From contig JAEZHS010000358.1 of the NCBI GenBank assembly GCA_023436825.1, positions 1 through 29,953 of the forward strand: DNA of 29,953 bases, read 5' to 3'. The DNA comes from Pseudomonadota bacterium. GTDB taxonomy: Bacteria > Pseudomonadota > Alphaproteobacteria > Reyranellales > Reyranellaceae. The notes under the pieces were generated by a model. It did no database searches, was not told the DNA's origin, and saw nothing but the letters and a program-made list of their open reading frames with translations. Positions 10,501 to 17,978 of the stretch are shown piece after piece (the first letter of the stretch is position 1; every line of letters begins with the position of its first letter). Both the position numbers and the translations under genes were made by a program.

Positions 10501-12469
10501 GCTCCGTTGGGACGACGCAGCCGACATCTACCGGACCCATCTTCGGGTCGATCCGCAGCGCATGGACGCAATCCTTGGCCTGGGTCAGTGCCTCGATCGC
10601 ACCAATCGTCTGCCGGAGGCCAAGGAGCTCTACGATCGTGCGCTGAGCCTGGAGCCTGACAATATTACTGCGCTCGGCTATCGCGGGCGGCTGTTGCGCA
10701 CCCGCGGCCGGGTGGATGATGCGATTGCCGACTTCCGGCGTATTTGCGAACTCGACCCGCAGAACGCTGGGGCATGGCATGAACTGATCTTCCAGCTGGC
10801 CGGCGCTGAACGCGAGCCGGAGGCGCTTTCCGCCCTCGCGAACGCCGAGAAGGCCCTTGGCGACGGGCCCGAAACCTGGATGGTTCTTGCCCGTGCGGCC
10901 GCCGCCGCGCTGTTCGAGGATCAGGCAATCGCCTATTTCGAGCGCGCTCTCGCTGCCCGCCCGGACAGCGCCGAGTACCGGGCACAGCTCGGACTGCACT
11001 ATGCCCGCCAGGGCGTTGTCGATGGTGCCTTTCACCATTTGCTCGATAGCCGCGACTTGGCCCCTCGCAATGTTGAAGTGGCGAAAGGCTTGTTCGATGC
11101 CACTCGGATTATCGCAACACTGGGCCTTGACCATGTTGCCTTGCGTCGCGCGGGGCGGACGGTAGGTGACATTCTGGTTCCCGAACGTCTGTTCCACCAT
11201 GTGCGCCGCGTGGCGGATACTGCCGTTGAGCCCTACGAACCCGTGCCACGCAGGATTGTAGCCATCAGCGCGACCTTGGCCCCTGGGGGGGCAGAGCGAC
11301 AGCTCGTCAATATGTTGCGGGGCCTGAGTGCGCCGGCTTACGGGCTCGACTTGAACCTGTTCTGCATCTCGCTGACGTCGCGCCTGCGGCGGGACTTCTT
11401 CCTGCCGGTGCTGGATGGCACGGGCGTGGAGGTCGTGTCTCTCGATTCCTCGGACGTGGAGAACTGTCTTTGGCAACCGGAGGTCGCGCCCTTTGCCGAG
11501 TTGATCCGGCATTTTCCGCGCGACATGGTGATGCCCATTGCCTTCTGGTTGCAGGAGTTCAGGCGCCGACGTCCGCAGGTCGTCCATGCCTGGCAGGATT
11601 CGACCAACCTTACTGCGGTGGTCGCTGCCGTGTTGGCGGGGGTCCCGCGTATCGTGCTGTGCTGCCGCAGTGTGCACCCCGACAACCCACGCCGCCGGCT
11701 GAGGCGGTTCATGAATGAGGCCTATCGGGCGGTGCTGGACCACCCGTCGGTCGTCATGAGCAACAACAGTCGGGCCGGCGCCGACGACTATGCCGAGTGG
11801 CTGGACATGGCGCCGGAGCGTATCGAGGTCGTCTACAATGGTGTCGATTTCGACCGCTTGCGCTCGAGCCCCGAGGAAGCGGAGGCCGCTCGCCGCCAAT
11901 TGGGCATTCCGGGAGGGGCGCCGGTTCTGGGCGGTGTCTTCCGCATGAGCGAGGAGAAGCGGCCGCTACTCTGGCTGGACGTCGCGGCAGCGGTTGCGCG
12001 GCAGGATGAAACCGTGCATTTCGTCATCTGTGGAGACGGTCCGATGCGCGACGAGATGCTGAAGCATGCCGCCGCCTTGGGGATAGCCGACCGGGTCCAC
12101 ATGCCGGGGGCGCAGTCGAATATCGGCTCCTGGTACAGGTTGATGGGCGTCGTGATGTTGACGTCGCGGCATGAGGGGTTGCCGAACGTCCTACTGGAGG
12201 CCCAATCCTTGGGGATTCCGGTGGTGGCGCCGGATGTCGGTGGGATGAGCGAAGTGGTCGAGCAGGGGATTACGGGTTGGACGATCCGCGATGCCGACGC
12301 CGAGAGCCTGGCGGAGCGGGTTGTTCACTGCCTGTCCAATCAGGATTGGCGGCGGTTGGCCGTCGAGCGCGCGCCGGTGTTCGTCCGCGAGCGCTTCGGC
12401 ATTCCGACCATGCTGCGCCGCAATCTCGAAGTATATGGCATCGAGCAGGAACCGGCGGTTACCCGATGA
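7595..12469 (+). CDS. Giant TPR protein with 21-residue repeat array and C-terminal GT4 glycosyltransferase (1624 aa)
   Basis: Order of parts: TPR-like N-terminus (about 1-260) that aligns with the start of the 926-residue paralogue; eleven 21-residue repeats (267-508); a long TPR solenoid (about 510-1200); and a GT4 glycosyltransferase (about 1215-1615). The GT part shows TLAPGGAERQLVNMLRGL, VVYNGVDF, CGDGPMRDEM and EGLPNVLLE with E1527 and E1535 of the E-x7-E signature. The C-terminal 400 residues closely match the paralogue at 1147-3927, including the runs HAWQD and SVHPDNPRRRLRRFM. It likely acts in the cytoplasm on a nucleotide-sugar donor, with the solenoid binding the acceptor or partner proteins. 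The next gene starts 30 bases after its stop. GCGGGAAG abuts the ATG, a poorly spaced binding site, so a slightly different start is possible. Donor and acceptor are not deducible. Confidence 0.93.
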   Translation: MSELADDTSALSGGYRRFFAAEWHVRFGQLRDRLGNGVAAEARYRKALTYRPGCLRALSGLGRLLLRNGRYHEAVEVWRRVVATSPTSVAMAFQFSRALHRAGEIDQAISQYLRVVTLAPAHDKACTALEELAARCLRADMGRTGTDGITQALQIGLQLLERQPDAQRCRDAALAIARTISAVGETLPAPTSDRALRYFEAALELAPDLVEAQRGAALCFERNGHLDKALAILDRQLAANPLLVEPQLHRDRILASMEVPTTAPVLSRETMLARARRLITSEPADPRERQAVLARARRLMAGEAADPQERQAVLARARRLMAGEAADPQEREAVLARARRLMAGEEADPQEREAVLARARRLMAGEAADPREREAVLARARRLMAGETSDPQEREAILAQARGLMTGETTDPQEREAILAQARRLLIGEPDVAVTLDPQERAAILAQARGLFTGDAATPEDRDVLLARAKRLLSGTSGDAAGSLDPMDRDALMAQARRLVSGAAAEADNAAADRKAMERLLRSAQAALTEGRLEEAAALYDEVLSLGDDPRALLGAAQVYRRQRRWGEAADVLTRLVVLQPRSVQSKRWLAQALLQDGQLAAAAAAYVDLSILQPDSSDVWQSLGQLQKRLGNWSGARVAWTRLIEIDPAAVGPRFELAWACHQAGDGDAARTQLQEILVRDPEHRPALTLLGRMTSATDPDDSLVCWGKLAALDPAAIEPHLQIARIHLRQQRLERAESSFRAVLDRDSRHAESMASIGRILAERDPEEAVRYFLRWTEQDNEAIGPWLAIAQMRSRARQADLAEAAYRRALEIDPLHQEALMRLGRLLTEGGQQEAALEVWSRLGELSPRQVEPKLQAGRILYARHDPRAEDALRAVLAIDPTNRQALRYLAQSLGRARGTIDAALEVWQQLADLDSDSVFPIAQRGRLFARLGRLADAEAEYRRALARDPHDPMALRDLARFYRVQLRWDDAADIYRTHLRVDPQRMDAILGLGQCLDRTNRLPEAKELYDRALSLEPDNITALGYRGRLLRTRGRVDDAIADFRRICELDPQNAGAWHELIFQLAGAEREPEALSALANAEKALGDGPETWMVLARAAAAALFEDQAIAYFERALAARPDSAEYRAQLGLHYARQGVVDGAFHHLLDSRDLAPRNVEVAKGLFDATRIIATLGLDHVALRRAGRTVGDILVPERLFHHVRRVADTAVEPYEPVPRRIVAISATLAPGGAERQLVNMLRGLSAPAYGLDLNLFCISLTSRLRRDFFLPVLDGTGVEVVSLDSSDVENCLWQPEVAPFAELIRHFPRDMVMPIAFWLQEFRRRRPQVVHAWQDSTNLTAVVAAVLAGVPRIVLCCRSVHPDNPRRRLRRFMNEAYRAVLDHPSVVMSNNSRAGADDYAEWLDMAPERIEVVYNGVDFDRLRSSPEEAEAARRQLGIPGGAPVLGGVFRMSEEKRPLLWLDVAAAVARQDETVHFVICGDGPMRDEMLKHAAALGIADRVHMPGAQSNIGSWYRLMGVVMLTSRHEGLPNVLLEAQSLGIPVVAPDVGGMSEVVEQGITGWTIRDADAESLAERVVHCLSNQDWRRLAVERAPVFVRERFGIPTMLRRNLEVYGIEQEPAVTR
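8393..9118 (+). repeat. In-frame tandem array of eleven 63-bp (21-residue) units inside the giant TPR-GT4 gene
   Basis: Consensus unit is [ED]R[EQ]A[VI]LA[RQ]AR[RG]L followed by a G-E/D turn and DP. Units lie at residues 267-287, 288-308, 309-329, 330-350, 351-371, 372-392, 393-413, 414-439, 440-460, 461-487 and 488-508; two carry short insertions of 5-6 residues. Units 2-5 (bases 8456-8707) are nearly identical at DNA level, showing recent expansion, while the later units have drifted. The period is 21, not the 34 of TPRs, so this is a separate helical or rod-like element. It should be prone to slippage and copy-number variation between strains. Confidence 0.95.
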
Positions 12470-12499
12470 ACGCAACCGACGCATCTCGCGAGGTTTTCC

Positions 12500-15400
12500 A
12501 TGGACGGTAGTTTTGCCCTGGCGATGGCGGATCTCGTCGACATCCTGAAGCGACGCCAGATCAAGCGCATTCAGTACTTTCACGCCGACCATTTCGAGCC
12601 GTGGTCGCGTGGTCTCAACGAGAAGTATGCGCGCGGCGTCGAGCGCATGGGCGCAATGTCTCGTGCCTCGGCCTTCGGCCGCAAGCTCAGTCTCTTCTAT
12701 TGCGCGTACGTCCCCTACGATCTCCGGCTAGTGCCGACGGAGGGCATGCTGCCGGGCGACGCCGTATTCTTCGGCCCCAGGTCGGCCGATCAGGATCGGA
12801 TAGCGACCAGCGTGATCCGGCCGTTGGTGACCTCCGATCAGCACGAGATGCACCTGCACGTTCATCACGAATGGTGGACGCGCAACGACTCCAACCTCGA
12901 CAGTCCGGTCTCGCGCTGGGTCAATGCCAACAGCACGGCGGACATGGACTGCAGGCGCCTCGATCACTTTTTCGACCGGTGCAAGCAGGTGATTGCCGGG
13001 GAGATCGGGCGAAGCTTCGACCGTTGGGGGTTTGTTCACGGCAACTGGGCGCTGGCTGCGTCGGACCCGCTGATCTGCACGGTCGAGAACGAGCTCAGCA
13101 TGATCATGCGCCATGGCGGTTGGGGCGATTTTTCCTTTCCGGCCGGGCGCGGCTATTGCGACCCCAAGCTGGAGACGCCATTCACCTGCCTGCCGCTCGA
13201 CTGCAAGCGCGCCTATGATGATCCCGACGCCGATCCTCGTGTCCTTGAGGCCGGCGCAGGTGTTCTTCGACCCGATCGATTCTTCATCTGGAACTCACCG
13301 ATCAAGGCTCGGTATTCGTCGATCGACTATTACAGCGAGTCGAACCGGAAGGAGTTCAACGAGCCAGAGCATCTCGTCGGCCAATGGCTCAACGGCTCCG
13401 TCACTTTTGGAAGCGATCTCTTTTTGAAGACGCACGCCCATTCGATGAAATGGGAATATGAGATTGCCGATGAGGGTTCGCTCATCCCGCATGTCTATCC
13501 GCCCGTGATCAAGGTCTTCGAGCAGCTGTTGCGCGCTTGCGACGGAGCCGGCGTCGAATTCGTGCCCGTCACCGTCAACGAGGCCATGACGTGGCTTCAT
13601 GCCTATGACTCCGGCCAGCCGGCGACTGAGATGGAACGTGTTGCAGACGTCGTTGCCACGCAGTCTGGGCAGGCCGGCTCAGCCACGAAGAAGACCGTGA
13701 TCGCCGATGCCGCTGCGGCGCCGTCCAAGAAGCAACCGATCGGCATGCTTGCCTCGATCGAGAGCCGGATCGCTCCGATATTGAGAGGCTGGGTGCAGAG
13801 CGACCCAAAGCACATGGCGGGCGCCGGCGAATTCTATAGCAACCTCTTGAGCGGCGAGCGCATTCTGCAGGACTACGAGCGCGCGGTGCTCGAATACGTC
13901 GTGGAGAGATTCCCTGCGGACCGCACGAAGATCGTGGAAGTAGGAGTCGGCTACGGAATTCTCAGTGTGCTGCTCGCGGCGGCGGGATATGAGGTGACCG
14001 CGTTCGAGGGTGATCCGCTGCGCCTTGCGGGATTTCAGTTCCTCGCCGATTCCATCGGTCGGGACCTGCCCGACACTCGCTCGAGGTTGCAGCCGGCATT
14101 CGGTTGGTTTCCGGACGCTTTTGAGCCCTCCATGTTGAACAGTGGTCGGCGCAATGTGCTGCTGATGACGAACGTCGTCGCCACGGCGACCGCGCAGCGG
14201 GAGAACACGATTCTCGAGACGGCCCGTCGGTTTGATGACCTGATCATCGATACGACCCGCTTTGGCGTCACTCGATACGAAGCTGAGGCGGCCGGTCGCT
14301 TGCACGAACGGGTCGCAGCCACCTATGGGTCGCAGTCGTCGTGCATCTGGAGCAATAAGCCGAACGAGATCTGGCACTTCGAGGCCGACGAGGAGGGAGT
14401 GCAGCCGCCGACTGCTTCTCCCGAAGCGCCGGCGGTCCAGCAGCCAAGTCCGCCGGGCATGCCCACCCCTGAGAGGCCTCCTGGACCGCTGGATCCTGCC
14501 TCTTTCAATGCCCAGCTGCTGGACCTGCAGCGCAGCTGGATGGCGGGTGACGGGGCCGTCCACCAACCCGACGACCTCTATGCGGCCAAGATAGCAAGAG
14601 GGACCACGCTTGAGGCCTACGAGCTTGCGATTGCTGACGTCATTGGCGAACGCTTCGACCGCGACACTGCCATTATGGAGATCGGCAGCGGCTACGGCGC
14701 CTTGGCGCTGCGGCTGGCTCAAGACGGATACGTGGTACAGGGTTGCGAAGGCGACCGTCGCCGGTCGGCGGCATTCGCATGGCATCTCAAGCAGTACGCG
14801 ACACGCCACCCCGAGGTTTCGGGCCGCCTGGAGTGTGTGCCGGGCTTCTTCCCCGACGTTGTTGCTCCTGTGAGCGCCAAGGCGAGCAAACGTCTCTGCC
14901 TGGCCACGAACGTCACCTGTACCTACACGGCCACCCACCAGGACGCCATTTTCGACGCCATGCGGGATTTCGATGAGGTGATCATCGATCTGTCGAGGTT
15001 CGGCAAGCCACGCGACAAGCAGGAAGACCGCGACGCCCTGCGCGCGGCGATGGAGGCGCGGCATTTCGAGCCCGTCGAACAGGTGCACTTCGCCCCTCCC
15101 TATGAATACTGGCGCTTCCGGGTCAGACCTGCGCGAACTGCCGGGACGGATCCTGCGGCGGCCGACGCGGTGTTTCCGTTGAAGGGACAGTCAGGGGAAC
15201 TCTACTCGATCCACGGCCGGCGCCGCCTGGATGCCTGCCCGGTTTGCACCGGGCGCAATACCGTCAATCTGTGGCGCATGCCGATGACCCTGCAGGTGCC
15301 GGCCAGTCTCTATTGCTTTGATTTTTGCCGCAGCTGCGAGAGTGTGTTCCTCAATCCGGCGTCGGAGACGCACAAGGACGAGTGCCGAAAGAGCGATCAC

Positions 15401-15949
15401 CACCTGCGCCTCATGCAGGACGAAGCCCAGTGGAAAGCCTATGAAGAGGCCTACGATCGCTTCGCCAAATGGATTCCGGACAGAGCGACCACGCTCATGG
15501 ACGCCGCTTGCGGCGTCGGGCAGTACCTCGTCGTTGCGCGCAAGCGCGCTCCCGACCGATGGAGTCGCCTGATCGGGCTCGAGCTGTCGGAGAAGTACGT
15601 CGCGCATATGCGCGCCCAGAACATCGAGGCTCATTTGGTCGACATCGACAACGACGAACTCGGACAGGCCGTCAAGCCGGAGACTGTCGACTTCGTCACC
15701 TTCTGCGATGCCTTCGAGCACGTCGAACGGCCGCTGGACGCGTTGCGTAAGCTCCTGGTGACGCTGCGGCCGGGCGGGCGCTTGGTCTTCACCGCGCAGC
15801 GCTATGGCACCGACGTGCAGGCCGCGGTGCGGCCCGAGCCGATCTATATCGGCGAAAGGGTGCTGAAGGAGCTGCCGCAACGGCTCGGCTGCCGCGTCGT
15901 CGACGTGACGACGAGCGGTGCGCGCTACCACGTGATCCTCGAGAAATAG
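12500..15949 (+). CDS. Four-domain fusion: H-x-D-H deacetylase-like domain, two methyltransferase-like modules, zinc-ribbon SAM methyltransferase (1149 aa)
   Basis: Residues 1-390 carry the H-x-D-H domain (H28, D30, H31; HLHVHHE at 118-124; KTHAHSM at 310-316). Residues about 430-630 are a class I SAM-methyltransferase-like module (VEVGVGYG from 479, later TNVVAT and LIIDTTRFG). A Pro-rich linker (about 634-666) leads to a second such module (MEIGSGYG from 726, TNVTCT, VIIDLSRFG). Residues about 905-1149 form a different methyltransferase: CPVC (C913, C916) and CRSC (C943, C946) make a zinc ribbon, then DAACGVGQY (D1001) as the SAM-binding loop. This last layout is seen in sugar C-/O-methyltransferases. 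ATG 12500 has GAGGT at 12490-12494 with 5 bases between; an internal ATG at 12524 is less likely. The gene follows the TPR-GT4 gene by 30 bases and precedes asnB by 9, so it is probably one operon. Substrate unknown; a glycan-tailoring role is inferred. Confidence 0.9.
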   Translation: MDGSFALAMADLVDILKRRQIKRIQYFHADHFEPWSRGLNEKYARGVERMGAMSRASAFGRKLSLFYCAYVPYDLRLVPTEGMLPGDAVFFGPRSADQDRIATSVIRPLVTSDQHEMHLHVHHEWWTRNDSNLDSPVSRWVNANSTADMDCRRLDHFFDRCKQVIAGEIGRSFDRWGFVHGNWALAASDPLICTVENELSMIMRHGGWGDFSFPAGRGYCDPKLETPFTCLPLDCKRAYDDPDADPRVLEAGAGVLRPDRFFIWNSPIKARYSSIDYYSESNRKEFNEPEHLVGQWLNGSVTFGSDLFLKTHAHSMKWEYEIADEGSLIPHVYPPVIKVFEQLLRACDGAGVEFVPVTVNEAMTWLHAYDSGQPATEMERVADVVATQSGQAGSATKKTVIADAAAAPSKKQPIGMLASIESRIAPILRGWVQSDPKHMAGAGEFYSNLLSGERILQDYERAVLEYVVERFPADRTKIVEVGVGYGILSVLLAAAGYEVTAFEGDPLRLAGFQFLADSIGRDLPDTRSRLQPAFGWFPDAFEPSMLNSGRRNVLLMTNVVATATAQRENTILETARRFDDLIIDTTRFGVTRYEAEAAGRLHERVAATYGSQSSCIWSNKPNEIWHFEADEEGVQPPTASPEAPAVQQPSPPGMPTPERPPGPLDPASFNAQLLDLQRSWMAGDGAVHQPDDLYAAKIARGTTLEAYELAIADVIGERFDRDTAIMEIGSGYGALALRLAQDGYVVQGCEGDRRRSAAFAWHLKQYATRHPEVSGRLECVPGFFPDVVAPVSAKASKRLCLATNVTCTYTATHQDAIFDAMRDFDEVIIDLSRFGKPRDKQEDRDALRAAMEARHFEPVEQVHFAPPYEYWRFRVRPARTAGTDPAAADAVFPLKGQSGELYSIHGRRRLDACPVCTGRNTVNLWRMPMTLQVPASLYCFDFCRSCESVFLNPASETHKDECRKSDHHLRLMQDEAQWKAYEEAYDRFAKWIPDRATTLMDAACGVGQYLVVARKRAPDRWSRLIGLELSEKYVAHMRAQNIEAHLVDIDNDELGQAVKPETVDFVTFCDAFEHVERPLDALRKLLVTLRPGGRLVFTAQRYGTDVQAAVRPEPIYIGERVLKELPQRLGCRVVDVTTSGARYHVILEK

Positions 15950-15958
15950 GTCGCTCCG

Positions 15959-17938
15959 ATGTGTGGCATGGCTGGTGCATTGCTGACCGCGGCGGGGAGC
16001 CTATCCATCGCCGAACTTCGTCGTCGGGCGCGTGCGATGACGACCATACTGCATCATCGCGGGCCGGACGGATTCGGCGTGTGGGCCGATTCCCATGTCA
16101 GCCTCGCGCATACACGCCTTGCCATCATCGACACCACCAACGCGGCGGCGCAGCCGATGCACGATGTGACGGACACGGTGCACATCGTGTTCAACGGCGA
16201 GATCTACAACTTCCTCGACCTGCGCGCCGAATTGAAGGCGGACGGCTACGAGTTCCGCAACCGCAGCGACACGGAGGTGCTGGTCAACGGCTATCGCAAG
16301 TGGGGCACCGGGCTTTTTGCCAAGCTCGTCGGCATGTTCGCGCTCGCGATCTGGGATTCACGCGAGAAGCGCCTGGTGCTGGCGCGTGACCGGTTTGGTG
16401 AGAAGCCGCTGTACTACGCCGAACGGCCCGATGCGCTGGTTTTCGGTTCCGAGATCAAGGCGCTGCTCACCTGGCCTGGCATGCCGCGCCAGCCGGACAT
16501 GGTGGGCCTGCACGACTATCTGACGTTCGGCTTCACCCTGGGGCCAGGCACGGCTTTCGCAGGCATCGGACGATTGCAACCGGCGCACTATCTCGTCTGC
16601 GATGCCGGCAAGAAGCCGGAGATCCATCGTTACTGGCGCATGCCGCTGCCGGGCGAGGCGCCGGTCGAGGGTTCGACCGAGAACCTGAAGCATGAGTTGA
16701 TCGAGCGGCTGCGCCATGCCGTCAAGAGCTGCCTCGTTTCCGACGTGCCGCTCGGCGCCTTCCTGTCGGGCGGAGTCGATTCGAGCGCCGTGGTCGCCAT
16801 GATGTCGTCCTCTCACGGAGCAGGGATCAAGACCTTCTCGTCCGGCTTCGGCTTCGACAACTACGACGAAACCCGCTTCGCCACGATGGTCGCCGACCGC
16901 TATGGGACCGACCACAAGGTTTTCACCTTCGACAGCCAGCTGCTCTCCAGCATGGCCGATCTTGCCTGGTACTATGGCGAGCCGTTCTCGGATTCATCCG
17001 CTCTGGTCACTTACGCCTTGTCGCGCGAAACCCGCCGTTCGGTGACGGTCGCGCTGACCGGCGATGGCGCCGACGAGACCCTGCTTGGATACGCCCGCTA
17101 CTTCACCTATGGCGACATGCGTCGCGCCAATCCGCCACGCGGTGGCCGCCGCATCGGCGACCTCTACCTGCCGCCGCCGAAGGTGGAGGAGAACCATCTG
17201 GCAGCGACCGACGGCTACGGGTTCATGCTCGAGCGCTTCCGCGAACCCCAGAAGCTTGCGGGCTATGGCCTCGCGATGCTGCCCTATCTCGGCTACTGCT
17301 CGTACGAACGGCTGCTGCCATATTATACCCCGGGCGTGATCCCGGAGGAGGCCGCTGCTCGCTTTGACCAGGCGACATATTTGCCTGACGACCTGCTGGT
17401 CAAAGTCGACATCGCCGCGATGGCCCACAGCCTGGAGACGCGCGCTCCCTTTCTTAACCACGAGCTGGCCGAGTGGGTAGCGCGCATCCCGCCGGATCGA
17501 AAGATCTGGGACCGCGAAGGCAAGGCATTGTTGAAATCGGCGCTCGAGCCCCATCTGCCGCATGAATGCATGTATCGCGAGAAAGTGGGCTTTCGTGTTC
17601 CTGTGGCAAAGTTCATGCGGGAGGAGATTCGCGCCCAGACCGACGACCTCCTTCTCAGGGACCGCTTTCTTGATCGCGGTATCATCCGCGAGGACTTCGT
17701 CAGGGAAATGGTTTCCAGCCATCGGGAAGGCCGAGCCGAACATGGCCCGCGACTGTGGAGCCTGATCTGTCTGGAGATGTGGTATCGCACCTGGATCGAC
17801 AGCGACAGCAACCGCCGTCTCGATTCCGCTGACGACCCCTTCGCTGATTTCGTCGACGATGGCAGCTTTTCACGAACCGCCGACACGCCGATGACTGACG
17901 CCAAAGGCGCCGGCGCTGCCTACGTGGCAAGCGAGTGA
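15959..17938 (+). CDS. asnB: AsnB-type glutamine-dependent amidotransferase (asparagine synthase family)
   Basis: The product has 659 residues. It begins MCGMAG, so Cys2 is the N-terminal nucleophile of the class II glutaminase domain, followed by HHRGPDG, NGEIYNF and DTEVL. The synthetase half carries the ATP pyrophosphatase loop LSGGVDSS (269-276) and the typical DGADE and SLETRAPFL motifs. Family members take ammonia from glutamine and amidate an AMP-activated carboxylate, classically aspartate. In O-antigen and capsule loci relatives (for example WbpS-type) are thought to amidate uronic acids. Lying between two multi-domain glycan-tailoring candidates, this one fits the second role at least as well as asparagine synthesis. 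It starts only 9 bases after the preceding gene, consistent with co-transcription. All key residues are intact. Confidence 0.92.
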   Translation: MCGMAGALLTAAGSLSIAELRRRARAMTTILHHRGPDGFGVWADSHVSLAHTRLAIIDTTNAAAQPMHDVTDTVHIVFNGEIYNFLDLRAELKADGYEFRNRSDTEVLVNGYRKWGTGLFAKLVGMFALAIWDSREKRLVLARDRFGEKPLYYAERPDALVFGSEIKALLTWPGMPRQPDMVGLHDYLTFGFTLGPGTAFAGIGRLQPAHYLVCDAGKKPEIHRYWRMPLPGEAPVEGSTENLKHELIERLRHAVKSCLVSDVPLGAFLSGGVDSSAVVAMMSSSHGAGIKTFSSGFGFDNYDETRFATMVADRYGTDHKVFTFDSQLLSSMADLAWYYGEPFSDSSALVTYALSRETRRSVTVALTGDGADETLLGYARYFTYGDMRRANPPRGGRRIGDLYLPPPKVEENHLAATDGYGFMLERFREPQKLAGYGLAMLPYLGYCSYERLLPYYTPGVIPEEAAARFDQATYLPDDLLVKVDIAAMAHSLETRAPFLNHELAEWVARIPPDRKIWDREGKALLKSALEPHLPHECMYREKVGFRVPVAKFMREEIRAQTDDLLLRDRFLDRGIIREDFVREMVSSHREGRAEHGPRLWSLICLEMWYRTWIDSDSNRRLDSADDPFADFVDDGSFSRTADTPMTDAKGAGAAYVASE

Positions 17939-17978
17939 CTGTTGCCGCACCGGGATTCCCCTACTTGGAGCTTTCAGG

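Noticed and set aside
10280..11899. 539-codon open frame on the minus strand
   Set aside because: Lies wholly antisense to the TPR-GT4 gene, whose motifs are clear; long antisense frames are expected in GC-rich coding DNA. The same applies to those at 4197-5483, 7508-8911, 13679-15088 and 27263-28834.
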